Below, in pieces: positions 47,529 through 59,766 of a stretch of 64,000 nt of DNA. Both the position numbers and the translations under genes were made by a program. Positions within the stretch are counted from its first letter, which is position 1. Every line of letters begins with the position of its first letter. A model generated the notes under the pieces. It was not told the DNA's origin and did not search any database. It was given only the letters and a program-made list of their open reading frames with translations. This DNA is from Boletus sp. NGJ. Lineage: Eukaryota; Basidiomycota; Agaricomycetes; Boletales; Boletaceae. The stretch covers positions 62,001 through 126,000 of the forward strand of contig JAGTXK010000197.1 of assembly GCA_019096195.1 (NCBI GenBank). The letters run 5' to 3'.

Positions 47529-47657
47529 ATGGCGGTTCTCGCCACAACACATGCACGCATACAGGCTCAAACGCTCGAGCTCAGACACTTGACGCTCTCT
47601 GACGTTGCTCCCCATCCCTCGGCGGTCGTTGCGGGTGGGAGTTGGCAACACCTCTGA
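47529..47657 (+). pseudogene. Fragment of an unknown gene in the duplicated block (copy near WD40 C)
   Basis: Counterpart of the stretch at 41807. It starts ATGGCGGTTCTCGCC and reads VLATTHARIQAQTLELRHL, then stops after 42 codons because of a length difference relative to the other copy. The following sequence (LIVDTHHQRKIYSP near 47705-47745) is still similar in another frame. No family recognised. Confidence 0.35.
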
Positions 47658-48263
47658 CAGGCACGGGCGGACGCCCGTCGTCTTGCCCACCCTGCTGATC
47701 CGTTTGATCGTGGACACGCATCATCAACGCAAGATCTATTCGCCAATGTTCGGATCCGACTCCATGCCTCGCTATAGGTTGACCTGCCGGATATCTGACC
47801 ATGCGATCCCCTCCATTCATTTCACGTTTCGAGTGCTAAATGCTGTCGCGACGCCACATGTTGCAGCGATGCGATTAAATCCGACATTTCAGCGCTCGTG
47901 CGACACCTTGGCGGAAACCCCCGCCGCCGCCGCCGCCATAGTACATACGTCCTGTTTCATTCAAACGTTTACACGTATGGTTCGTGACAAGACAGTTTTT
48001 TAATTGGCATGCCGAAAACATGGCGCAAAATGACCCATCCTCCATACTTAGTCACAAAACCCCAAATCCAAGCTCTCTAAGTGATGTAAAGAAGATGTAG
48101 ATGAAACACTGGTAAACCAAGAAAGATATGGACCAGGGAGGGAATCCCGTGTGCGTGGAAGGATTGAGAATCGGGGTTGGGTTGCGGAGAAATAGATTAT
48201 TGCAGAGCGCCTTCGTGAGACATGTCGTGCAGTTCGCCACAAATGGGGGGTACTAAGTTAGAT

Positions 48264-48283
48264 GGGGGGGGGGGGGGGGGGGG
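48264..48283. repeat. Homopolymer run of about 20 G
   Basis: A continuous G run of about 20 bases lies about 250 bases downstream of the chitin synthase stop. On the transcribed strand it would be C-rich in the 3' flank. The exact length may be unreliable because such runs are hard to sequence. Confidence 0.9.
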
Positions 48284-48528
48284 AAGAGTTGAGAGTCTGT
48301 AAACGAGTCCATGGCAAGCGAGAGAATTGAAAGGGGAAAAAAACCTCAGGTATCATATAACACGAGAGTAAAGGTGGGGTCCACGAGCAAAAAGCGTCAT
48401 CCAGTCCAACCAGCATTGCAAAAGTGTACGATATCGGATAACATCAGAGAGATAGACAGCAGGCACAGACACAGGACAGCTGATGTCGCTCAAGCGTCCA
48501 ACTACGGTCGGTCCATCTACGATTGTGG

Positions 48529-51500
48529 TTAGTACCCAGCCCCGTGAGCTCCGGATTGTGGAGCGGCTGCACCGGGCGGTAGGCTGAACGCCGTCGATGA
48601 GCGTGAATACCGGTTCTGAGCTGCTTGTGACGTTGGCCGTCTTGCCGTCGGTCTCGCAACTCTACGCACTCCATCCGGACCAGGTACTGGGCCATTGTCC
48701 GATAGGCTCACGCCACGAGATTGCCGTTGATTAGGTACATGCGGTGGCAAGTCTTCTGGCTCCATGGCATATCCACCATACTGATCATCATAGGCAATCG
48801 CTTGCGCTTCGGAAGGCCGGAACGGATTTGGGGTCTCGCCCGGGTACTGACTTGAGATGGTAGCGTTACGAAGGACGCCGCCGTTGTTTCCAGCTGCGCG
48901 GGCGACTTGGGCATCAAACTGGGGGTAGCGCGGTACGTGGGTTTCAGAGTAGACATCCTTGTATTGATCTTGAGGGGTGGAGACCAAGCGTTGATTAGAC
49001 ATCGAGCCCATGTCGGAAGCGTACGCGATGTCTTCGCTCGAACGGGAAATTCCGACCGATGACGCAGAACCAACCGACGTGAGTGTCCTGTTGGTAGACA
49101 ATGGAGCGGGAAGCACCAGTGGGCCACTATCGTACCGCTGCCTTGCACCACCAGGCACTGAGGGTGAAGACTCCGAAGTGGACGAATCAGGACCGCCGTT
49201 TGAAGGTGGATGGTTGATGTCAGATGTCGAAGCCATTGAATATCTGTTACTGCTCCAACAACGATCAGTTGGTTGCCCAATCGAACGGACGTGCACTCAC
49301 CTCCTGTCGATCATCGAGTCGCGCGACTGTAAACCACCCTTCCAGCGACGTTCCCGTTCAAATTCCGCCCATCGCTTCATAACGATATGGGAGGAATCAA
49401 ATTCGCCCTCCTTGTCGCCGTGGTCACCACCCTTGTCGCCGGCAACCCGACGCGTTTGTCCCCACGAGAAGTCGTCGAAGTGCCAAAACGCATAGGCGGG
49501 TAGAAGACCGTTCCAGATCGGAAGAGAGAGAAGATAAATGACCATCCATCCAAGGTAAGCAACCTTGCGTGACGTGACGACGATTAGAAGACCCGGAAGA
49601 CCAAGAACGAATCCCAACAGGATGAGCGGGATGAGCGTGTCAGGTCCATTGGGGATGATGGAGATGATGACAAGGTAGAGTGTGAAACTGATAGCTGCCG
49701 GTAAAACCAGTGTACCCATCAACTCCATTCCAACGACAAACTGCATCGAGAAGCAGAAAGTGCCGCAGAGATCACGGACAAGAACAAGCTCGAAGAGGTT
49801 GTGGACGGTCGAGTTGATCCAACGGCGACGCTGTGACAAGAGAACGCGGAAGGAATCAGGAACGATCGTCTTGCAGACCGCTTGGGGACAGAACATGTTC
49901 TTTCGCCGAGGGAAGGTCTTGAGCAATAGGGTAGTGAGGTACCGATCTTCACCAAGGAGGAGCAGATTCTTCTTGTGAAGCGTGTCGACCACGTTTTCTG
50001 AATAGTGCTCCACGATGTCTGGGTTGGCCAAGACAGGGACCCAATACCCACTGTCACCTTTGGGAGCTTTGATCCTGTACATGCTGAAACAACCTGGTAA
50101 ACAAGTAACACCACCAAACATAGCTTCGAATGCCTTGGTCAAATGGTGTGAGATGTAGTACTCAAAGACTTGAAACACACATGTTAGTCACCCTGTAGGT
50201 GGACGCAACATCCACGCACCTTGCATCATGGTAACGAAGTTATCAGTCTTGTTCGCGATCTTCGTCTCACCGCAGAGCCCCATAATATCAACATCCACAA
50301 CCATACACGAGACCATGCGCGTCAACGAATCGGGGAACACCTTCGTATCGGCATCCACACAAAGCACTAGCTCATACCGATCCGGACTGACGCCTGTTGC
50401 CCTCCACATCGAGTTGAAGAACTCATACTCGAATGTCGTCATACGTTCGTCGAACATGACTTTTTGAAGGAATGCCATCAGAACGATCTGAGAATCGCGT
50501 TTACCACGGTTTCCAGGTTTCGGGTCGTTAACCTCATGTTGGTTGCCAACCTTGGCAACAAGAATCATCGGAACACGTTGCTGCTTTGTATGTTCGACCG
50601 TGGCATCGTCATAATCATAGAAACCAGCGTAGACCTTAGCCATATTGTGTCGCTTATGGCCGTCAGCGATAGCGACATACGAGTGGGGCTGAACTTCATC
50701 AGGTTGGATGACGAAATCCTTCATCATGGACAAACAAATGTCGGGTGTTGTGAGCGTATTTCCTGCACCCTTGACCATACCGTCAGCAATGACCAAGACG
50801 AGTTTGTGGCTGTTGGGGTAATCTGTGGTGGCAAGTGAATCGATCGTCGTTCGTAGACCTTCCACAGACTCGGAGTATGCGGTGACAAGACAGATGGTGT
50901 GGACAAGGGGGAAGTTGAATGGTTCGAAGTCGGGAGGAGGCTGGGGAACGACACCGTGAAGCGGGAAGGGGCATGGCGTATCTACAAATGACGAGCGTGC
51001 TGAAAATCCACGCATCGATGACTCAGCGACTGATGTCGTGCTCCTCGAGAAACGGTAACCAGGCGAGTCAGGAGGTGATCCCTTTCCAGGAATTCTGGGC
51101 GTCAAATATGCAGTGCTACGCTTGTTCGGCACGTCGAGCAAGCCATAGGCTGTCGGCGGGCGAGGGTTAGGGCCTTTCGGAGCATTCTCGACAGGAGTGA
51201 AACGAGAGGTAGAGGGGAATACTGAACGCTTATTGCTCTTTCCAGCGCGTAGGCCACCCTTCAAAACGTTGGGTCGGTATTGGCTTGGTGCAGGGCGGTA
51301 GATATCATTGGACCAGGCCTCGATCTCCTCAGAGCGTTGCATCCGCTGCTCGTAAGTCTCCCGAGGGAAATTGCCGAGTTTCCAAGAGTAGAACCATGAG
51401 AACAAGACGGCCATAGCGAAGCGAATGGTAACGACACCAACAATGAAAATGAGGGAAAGGTAGAGGACGACGGCTGAAGCAACGCAGCCAATGCTATTGC

Positions 51501-53141
51501 TGTCGATAAACCCAACAGTGACAATGTCCTCGAGACATTTACCAAGCTGATGGTCGCCAGCGCGAATGAGCATCATGGTGATATCCTTTCCATTGTAGAC
51601 GCCATTCGCATTCTTCATCTCGTCAAAGAGCGACGGGTAATGAACATAGGAAGTGCTCAGCCAATTAAGCAGATCAAAGTCAAGCACATAGCTATATCAG
51701 GAGGTCAATGTCAACAGGAAAAGAAACAGACAATACAATCTTACGATTCAAACACTGCCAGGTTACGATTCGTTGCAGCAACGTCGTCCCACGTGTAGTA
51801 TACCTGTCCAAGAGGCGTCATGCTGGATTGCTCTTGCCTGGCCTGTGAAGACACGTGACAATTGGTGCTATCTCCGTACCCGGTCGAGTTGACTGAAGTA
51901 GATTGTGGATTGTAGACGTTGCACGGGAAGTACCATTCCAAAGCCTCTCCAGTCCCGTTAATTGGTGATCCACTAGCCAAAGTGATGTAGCCCAAGCAGT
52001 TTTGATTGACATTCTGGAACAAAAAGCTTGCATCGTTTGACGAAAGGTTCCAGCCACCAGTAATGAGTGGGTTCGTTTGGCCATTGAATCCGGTAGCGGC
52101 GGGATGTTTGAAATTCGAGAAATCGTAGGCGTAGCCGTGAATGATCACCGAACTGTTGCTAATTTGACCCTGGAGATATCGATTCGGAGGTGTCCCACAA
52201 ACTGTTTCCGTGAAGCCAAAGGTGATGAAACCGACACCAGCCATTTCCCCAAAAATGATGCTGAGTAAACCCATTTTCTCCCTCCATGCGCGCTGTTGCT
52301 CCGGGGTCCGCATACCTGATGACATCGGTGAGACCCTGTGGCACAGCAAAAGTCTAACGTCACCTACCACTTGCTCTGAGTAAAAAGGAGGGGATCCAAC
52401 ATGTGATGAAATAGCAATACATGAACCAACAATCCTTTGGTCCCGGTCCGATGCCATCGAGGCATTTTCTGGGATTACCATCCGGTACAGTCAACGGAGT
52501 AGTGGATAGACTGGACTGTGGACGTTTCCGGCGCAAAGTAGTAGCCCCACGCTTGAAGTGTGCAAGACCCGACTCCTGCACATCCTCCTCTCGCCCAAGC
52601 AATGATTTTCCGCGACGAAGTCTCTGCGGATAGTTCCCGGTAGCTAGGTTTCGGATTAGGCGAACAGTGTCATTTTTTTCCCCTTGAAAGATAACCTACT
52701 GGAAGGTTGCACGCCTACTTCTGCCATCTGCTCGACATGAGTTCGATAATGCCACTGGCGATGGCCAGGTTCGATCTTTTCTCTGTCAGGTCTGACCAGA
52801 CTCTTCTTCCTACCCACCATGCCACGCTCCAAAAAATCGCCAGTCTCTGCGTCTGGGTGTGGTGGAGAGAATTGGTTTTGGTACGCAGAGTGCATGGTTC
52901 GTTGACGGGGACCATCGAGAGTGCCCTGCCTGTCGCCACGTTCAATATTCTGAAACGTGATGTTGGGTTGGGCAGAGCGAGGACTGAGTGGTGGTTGTCC
53001 ATAACCATAATATGCGCCTGGAGGTGGCGACGTGGGCGGTGGTGGCGGTAACGGCTGCGAGTACGGCTGTTGGGTAGGGTAAGAGGGTGGTTGAGGACGG
53101 CTGAGTCGAGTGGGGCGTTGCTGTTGTTGCGGATAGCTCAT
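48529..53141 (-). CDS. Class IV chitin synthase (Chs3-type)
   Basis: This integral membrane GT2 enzyme polymerises UDP-GlcNAc into cell-wall chitin. The ATG is at 53141 ([19 protein letters not shown]), a Pro/Gln-rich cytosolic N-terminus. Next come [17 protein letters not shown]-like residues and N-terminal membrane segments ([35 protein letters not shown]). An extracytosolic loop with NxS/T sites precedes another TM ([19 protein letters not shown]). The catalytic region has [53 protein letters not shown] and the chitin synthase signature [15 protein letters not shown]. Several C-terminal TM helices follow. The C-terminal tail is Ser-rich and disordered, ending SGAHGAGY with TAA at 48529-48531. 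No myosin motor is present, which with the overall layout points to class IV. Introns lie at about 52310-52370, 51690-51750, 50175-50225 and 49265-49300. Confidence 0.93.
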
Positions 53142-56100
53142 TGCGAGACGGAGGCGCAGCGGCGGTGGGGATGGCCCGCTCGCTGGGTATTGTCGAATTG
53201 GTTGCCCGGAATATGAAAGGAGATGGTGTCAAAGGAAAAGAGCGGCGAGGTGAGAGAGACGGAGGAGGGGTGGGACTGGTGCAGGATGAAGATAGTGACG
53301 ATGGGTCAATGGGAATCAACACTCATCACCAACTGGTCATCCGCCCATGCCGTTGGATCGCAAAAAAATATCATTTTATTCTACACATCGCTGTGCGCTC
53401 TCTAGTTTACATGGTTTGTCCCTCTCAGAGCAGTGGCCAGCTCAGTGAAAAAGAAACAGAATGGATGAGGTTGGCCATTGGCCATGCGGTAGAAACGTGC
53501 AGCGTTTCAAAGTTATTGTTTTTCTAATGTTACCAAGTGTTTACCACGAACGTTTGGTTCTCATGGCGAGGGGCATGGGAACAGGCACACATCATTATTT
53601 CTGTGTCTTACCCTTTGGTCGCCCCACTAGTACACTGGCAGAGCATCTCAAATAGGGCTGTGGATATCATCTCTAGTAAGTACGTGCAGTCTACACCCTC
53701 ACCGTCAGTGTCGCGGCTCAGGGTAGCATTCTTTCGCCCTTTGACACAGGCAGTTCTTTTAGGACTCCTGCGTTACTCCTGAAATCAACTGCGCGTCCCA
53801 TGCACTGCCTGTTTCCCTGCGCCTGTGCAGCGCAATTAGCTCGTCGTACCGTCGGTTTCAGCAAACCGTTCGGAACGTCGGTGATTTCACATCGCCATTA
53901 CTTCAGATTCACGCAACCAATCGCAAGCAACTGAGCAGGTCCGATGACATACCGGTGGCGGCGGGTGCCCATTAGACCATCGGTGCTTCCCAGGTTTATA
54001 CTTGTCTGCCTTGAGTAGAACACAAAGGCAAACGAAGACCGTCATCGCTTTCCACTATGGGCTATACAGTGGCTATCCAATAAATGCACGTAAGGGACAT
54101 TCGTACCTGACAAATTAAAGCTCATCCCCTCGAAATGACGTGTTGAACTATTCTAGTGGGCCACCGTATACACATGCGTAGATCGGGCGGTCGACGTATG
54201 CGGGGGAGTCCCTCGCTCAAGGGCAACTCAACTTCCCCCCAGTCCCGATCGCACGCGGATACGGAAACCATGACCTCAACCGTGTGCGCCCCCTCAAGCG
54301 ATCGAGGTCGACCATTCAGTATGACGTGAGTGCCATGATAAACGTGGGGTTCCCTATCTCAAATCTCGTCAAGGGTAATGAAACTGTATATGAAACAAGC
54401 AGTCCTCAAACCAGATGGGCGTTCTCATCCACCATTACTTCTGGCATACGTTCTTCGCATGTTAGATAGACAAAACCAGCACTGACCACGAGAGTCGTTG
54501 CATCTTCCATCGTTACCCCGTGCACCTAAAAGGAAGCCACACGTCATCCGTCCGCACCCCCGCACTCCCCCAACCTTGTTCGCCATCACGAAACGCACCA
54601 TCAGGGCCTCCGAGACAATCAAAAAGGGAGTCGATTTTTGACAAACTCCGTTCATTGCCCATGATGGCGTCATGACATCACCGCCAGAAGCTGGGAACAC
54701 GAAAAATACACGCGTTCCCCATGGCACAGCACGCGTCTGCCACGCGCCGCCGTTTCTCCCGCAACGTTTTCCTCCTTCGGCATAGTTTTCGAATGCGCAC
54801 TTTCCTCCCCACAAAGTGTCCGAACAAGGGAGGCATCAGTTCGTACCATTATAACCAGAGTTGGTTTTGTTGTGGGTGTCAATGCGACGCTGTCACCCCA
54901 CGCTTTATGCCCGTGTCGTCCTGTCCAGGCGCACGTCATTTGCAGATGATTGGCCCGGCATTGATTCTACTTACCCCTATGATGCGCAAGAGCGCGGTCC
55001 CAATACGCGTGCTGTGAAGCCTCGGACTCGCGTGCCACACCACTGACACGCGACTGTGCACCCATGTGCACTCCTACCGGCTCTCCCAACCTCCGAGGTG
55101 AGAGGACCTGTGGTTCATCGCAATGGACAGGATAGACGCAAAGAATGGAGCAGAAGCCACTGCGACCAACACGTTGCCTTGAAGTCGTTTTGCACAGCTA
55201 CGCCAGGACCGCCCTCAGGCTCCTATCCTTTTTCGCCTTGGTTCTCACCGACTGATCTTAATCCTTACCCACGCGGTGCCGACGAGGAAAACATCCCTGA
55301 TGGGTCAACCTGCTGCTTCTCACACCGCATGCCGTGCGGACCAACACGCAAGACGGTCCTTCTGGTCGGGGAAGAAAAGCAGGGTCCTTGTGCACGCTCG
55401 CCAGTACATATCTTCGATAAGCAAAAGCGTAGGACCTATATCTACGATATATTGCGAATGGTTTCATTTTCGTCCACCGTTCTGACGTGATAAGGATGGA
55501 TCACGTGCAGTGCTGTTCATTTCGGAGTGATTGCAATTCGCACTTGGGCGCGGAAGAACCTGCCAAGTACGCTCCGAAGTCCGGACGCCACCAGGCAAGA
55601 ACGCCGACGCAATCATTCGAAAGAGAAGGCAGAAAAGGGCATGTCAGATTGATATTCGGTGGATGATTGGTCTGATAAGACAGTCCTGCCTGAGTGGCAG
55701 AGAAATGACAGCGCCCATCTCCGATGAGCGGACGCGAAAGGCAAGTGTACCGCTCCCGACCCCTTGGTCGGCTATGTGCTGTCATATCGATCTGGGATAA
55801 ACGTATCCAGCGTGGCGCAAGTTATCTGACCGAACGCGTTCGCATGAAAAGTCGCCAAGAGCACAGCCAGACAAGATCCAACGCGCGCGCGAGGGAGAGA
55901 TAATAAACCGCCTCCGAATTGGCAAAATGATCGATATCACATGTCGAATTTCCGAGGACGACGAGGTCCATGGTGTTTTTTCTTTCCGTTGAAAAATGGA
56001 CTGCCTGAGCATTGCCATGGCCCGTTATCGATTTATCATTCGACGTGCCTAAGGATCGTGATCTCCTCATCATGTATAGATTCCCCATTGATGTGATGTA

Positions 56101-57234
56101 TCATTTTGATCACTCCGCAGATCGAAGCAGGGAAGCAAGGACGCAAAACATCCCTGGTTTTCTTCCATAACTATCACTGAATTTCAACATCAACGACTCT
56201 GCAGTGCCGAAACTAGGCCTGGCTTGGCATCCTGCGCGGGCAGTGTCAAATGAGCGGGACATGATCGTACAGTCATGAAGATGAACCAGAGGCACACCAG
56301 TGAGTGCTATAGCGAAGAGGAGACCATGAGGCGGAAGGAGCCCCGTTGGGCCTCACATTACCATCGGAGAACACGCGGTTTCCTAGAATATAATCTCGCA
56401 AGGTTCATCCTTTCCATCTGTAGTTATGCGGCACCTCAGGACCATTAAACACAAGATCAACTGACCAGCGTGGGAGTTGGATATATTCATCCGAAATGGT
56501 GGCAGTGGCATACGGCTGCGCTAGCCAAGGTCCGCGACTCTCGTTCGTGTTTCGTGCACGATATCCAGCCCGCCGTGGAGCGGAGAGCCTGAGGAATCAT
56601 ACGAAAGCCAGATGGGGGGCAAGTGACATCGTGTCGCCCCATGTGAGTCTGAAACGACCGCATGTTGGGAAAACCTGAATATCAACGACATTCGACCTCT
56701 CCGAGTAATGGTCTCCTAATTTGCTGTCTGCATTAAAGTGAGACTCCGAGACCGTCTCATTGGACCGGTTTTGGAATAGATCTCGCCAAAGTCATGCCCT
56801 CGGCGATCCCATCTAGAGAGGGAACGAGGATCGGTTATGCTGTTGTCGGTAAATGACCGAAATTGCGTCACCAAGCCAACAACGGGAACGTTCACTGGTC
56901 CAAATGATCGATGAGAGGAGTAAGCAGTCCATTGCTACGGTCCCGCAGGTGTTGGAATGGAAAGCACGCCCATTCCGCCTGGCTTTCGCTCACATTCTCC
57001 CGCACCTCATCCTAAGAGCGATGATCTTGCTTTATTCGAATCGGGGATCCGACCAATACGTAGGTGGAGCAATTCTACACATGAGATGCCTGAAGATACT
57101 GCTGAGACACGATGTGCAGCAGTGTTGAACAAGCGAGCCGGGTATAAAATGTCGGAGAACTGAGCAACTGAGGATCAGCAAAAAAAATTACTCCTCTCTC
57201 CAACTCTCTCATCCACATACCTCCACAGCTCACA
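53142..57234. other. Gene-poor region of about 4.1 kb
   Basis: No reading frame here has a good ATG start, recognisable domain or convincing splice pattern. The longest frames (for example 55056-55490 plus and 54425-54814 minus) begin at GTG and look random in composition. The first part holds the chitin synthase promoter. I found no tRNA, rRNA or repeat of the window's other families. A GCGCGCGCG run lies at about 55882-55890. Confidence 0.45.
57143..57149 (+). promoter_or_regulatory. TATA box of thioredoxin-like gene 3
   Basis: TATAAAA lies about 90 bases upstream of the ATG at 57235. It is followed by a CT-rich stretch (CTCCTCTCTCCAACTCTC) just before the start, a layout typical of fungal promoters. 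Confidence 0.55.
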
Positions 57235-57729
57235 ATGCCCGTCGTCTACATTACTTCTATGGCTGACTTCGAGTCGGTGGTAAGTCGCCCGTCCCCCGAG
57301 GCGCGATGACACCATTGAGTTCCTCATTATTAGGTCAATGATACACGACCTGTCATTATCGAATTCTGGGCCGAATGGTGTGTAACATGCCGATCGACGA
57401 CACAACTTTACGACCAGCTGGCCGCACAAAACCCAGCGGGGCAATTCTACCGACTCGATATCGAGGAGGTTCGGGAAGTCCCCCAGGCACTGGGTGTCCG
57501 AAACGTAAGTCTTGCGACACGACTCGGGAGGATCATGAAAGGGGTATTGACGACGAGGCGCGATCAGCTGCCCGCATTCAAAGTATACGTGAAAGGAGTC
57601 CAAATCGGCGAGCTTGTGGGTGCAGATCAAACCCAACTCACCGTGAGCAGATTCTTCAAAGATGATGCGCGCAACCTGACCCCTCGTGTCGTGATCTAGC
57701 GGCTCGTTTACAAGACCCTGAGCATGTGA
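57235..57729 (+). CDS. Thioredoxin-like protein 3 (WCVTC active site)
   Basis: Exons 57235-57279 (45 nt), 57334-57504 (171 nt), 57568-57642 (75 nt) and 57700-57729 (30 nt) give 106 residues plus stop. Exon 2 reads PVIIEFWAEWCVTCRSTTQL. The active site Cys-Val-Thr-Cys keeps both cysteines but not the usual Gly-Pro. The cis-proline segment is LPAFKVYVKG. The end depends on the last intron. If it is spliced (GTGAGC at 57643, acceptor TAG at 57697-57699) the protein ends RLVYKTLSM, as in the sister genes. If it is retained, translation stops at the same TAG that forms the acceptor, giving the tail VSRFFKDDARNLTPRVVI. I prefer the spliced form because it restores the 75-nt exon 3. Confidence 0.82.
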
Positions 57730-58551
57730 TCAAGCGAATTAATAGTCTCGAGTTTGTGTGAACGAGGTCTTGTGCCGTTGTGCTATTCATAGACAGGATT
57801 GGGATTTCATGAGGGTTTAATCGTTCGCCTGTATAGACGTGACTTACGGATGGGTTACTAGTCTGCACGATTTTTTGAACTGGATTTTCTTTGGTGTTAC
57901 TTGTAATTCGATGTTTGCAGCAAAAGGATCCAGATGGTGTCCCTGGCCGGCAACGTGTCCACCAGCGTGGCGCGTGATCCAAACTCGAGGCAATGCTCCT
58001 GCTGCCCTTCATGGAACAAGAATTGGAAAACCCTCTTTTGAGGTCACCGCGCCCAGCTGTCAGACAAATTTGGTGCGAACACTGCGCACCAAGCGTTGGG
58101 AGACCTGCAAGCGCAAAGGAATATCAAATAAGAAAATGATCCCTAGCGGAGGCGTTACCTGAATATCTACGCCTCGACTTGATGTACAATCAAGGGCATA
58201 TTGGGGATCGAACGAGGTCATCTAGACTTATGATTGTGCAATTAGTATCAGGCGACCCTCCATTCCCCGCTACCTGAAATCCAGGGCCAACAACGCCGCT
58301 CAAACGAACCAAACCCAAATGATGGTGAGTTGTGGAATGTGGGACTTGTAGAGAGCTGCCAGCGTTCAGACATTTCTAGGTTCTCTAGAGGCGCGTCTAC
58401 GGTCCGAAAATGGAGCAGCGGGAGAAACCACGTTTTATGTGTTATTTGTTTTGGACAAACATGATATTGCACGCCTTGAGGCTTTGGTGAGACGAACTGG
58501 TGGCGAGCACGAGTCCACTCTCCCCGCCAGCCATCTTCCATCGCTTCCACC
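57730..58551. other. Intergenic region upstream of WHI2-like gene
   Basis: About 820 bases with no coding candidate that I can support. It carries the 3' flank of thioredoxin-like gene 3 and the promoter of the next gene. A CT-rich stretch (CCACTCTCCCCGCCAGCC) precedes the ATG. Confidence 0.4.
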
Positions 58552-59766
58552 ATGGCGTCGGTCTCCCTATCCTCCTCTCCGATAACTCAGGTCTCTCAGC
58601 ACCAAGTCCCAATTCAGTCCAATTTGCAGCCTCAGCTACTCACGAGGCTCCTTCTCGACCTACGCGGCAGGCGCTTCTCTGTAGACAGAGAAACAATTAT
58701 GAATCTCCCCGAATCCGTCCTCTTATGTCTCTTCCCGAACGGTCTCGTCCTTAGCAGACAAAGCGCAGCCTTTACCGACAGTGGTGACAACGAGGAGGAC
58801 GAGGAAGTCTACGCGGTCGATGTGGGTTTTCTCATCCTCGGGTCCCCTGCGCCCATGAATTTTCCCCCTGGCTGAACTCTATTTGGTCATAGTTCGATCC
58901 AGAGTGCTTTTCATACGTCCTGGATTTCTTTCGGAATGCGTCAGACACGTTTTATGGAACCGCAAGCTCTCCCGGCTTGTTTGCCGCCCAGCAGCATCTG
59001 CTAGATGGGTCCCCCTCCGACTTTGGTCCTTCCGCCTCTCAGAACCCACTTCTCAGTAAACAAGCTATCATCGTACTTCGAGAAGAACTCGAGTATTTCG
59101 CTATACCCCCAAGGAGCAGTAGCGCAGCTACTGACGAACACGGCATCGCCAACCAAGCCCTTCTCGACATAAAACGTCGATGCGGACAAAATATCATGGA
59201 GAAACGAAATATCTTCACTGCGTTGCAACGCAACGTGCACAAGGAGAATAATATCGCCGAGCAACACCTCATTGACATGTTGTGCATGAGGTAATTCAGA
59301 TTGCACGAAGTAGTTGCTCGTGTCGGTTACTGACGATTTGTCACAGTGGGTTCAACCGCGACGACGAGTGGGGCTTCCGTGCCATGGAACCCTCCCGGTG
59401 CTGTATATCATCGATAGCGCTCGTGTTGCTCAAGACTGGTATTGTGCACCACCCACCGCCCCCGAGCGGCGAATATCCTGTCACAATTGACTACAACCAA
59501 ATGGCGACAGCGCAAAAGTTACTTTTGTTTTGGAGGAAGCCTGCTGTACGTCTCACGTCACAATTCGTATTTCCCACTCATGGTTTCGTTCCTGCAGCGC
59601 AAATGCTGGTGGGATGGTTTGGAGGTGGATTTAGCCCATCATGGGGAACCCACTCAGCCAGTCAAACTATGGGCAAGAAGGGTCTGGACACTCGAACTCA
59701 GCTTGGTTCGTACTTCCCTAACCTGATTTGGCTAAGCCTAGCATGTTCATGGTGTCGTAGGTTTGA
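58552..59766 (+). CDS. WHI2: WHI2-like BTB/KCTD-domain growth regulator
   Basis: Five exons (58552-58821, 58893-59290, 59347-59545, 59598-59705, 59761-59766) splice to 981 nt, 326 residues plus stop, and the sum is in frame. The BTB/T1-like region begins LLLDLRGRRFSVDRETIMNL and PESVLLCLFPNGLV. It continues FDPECFSYVLDFFRNA and VLREELEYFAIPP, the pattern of KCTD-type BTB folds in fungal Whi2 proteins. The conserved C-terminal part reads WGFRAMEPSRCCISSIALVL and later RKCWWDGLEVDL and PVKLWARRVWTLELSLV. Whi2 works with the Psr phosphatases in stress response and restrains TORC1 under low amino acids in yeast. The same role here is inference. The last exon contributes only one codon plus the stop. 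Confidence 0.83.

Larger units (their letters stand above)
46107..48528. other. Flank of copy C up to the chitin synthase gene
   Basis: About 2.4 kb. Bases 46107-46620 match the copy B flank, 46795-46890 match the copy A flank, and 47310-47750 match the copy B flank. After about 47760 the similarity to the duplicated block ends. A short GCC run (about 47926-47938) and a 20-base G run (48264-48283) are present. The final 500 bases are probably 3' flank of the chitin synthase gene. Confidence 0.5.

Noticed and set aside
30974-48000. Idea that the duplicated block was moved by a transposon
   Set aside because: No transposase, reverse transcriptase, terminal repeats or target-site duplications seen. 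The copies keep introns and flanks, which fits unequal exchange or segmental duplication.
55056-55490. 144-codon open frame in the gene-poor region
   Set aside because: It begins at GTG, not ATG, has no recognisable domain, and its composition looks like random translation of GC-balanced DNA.
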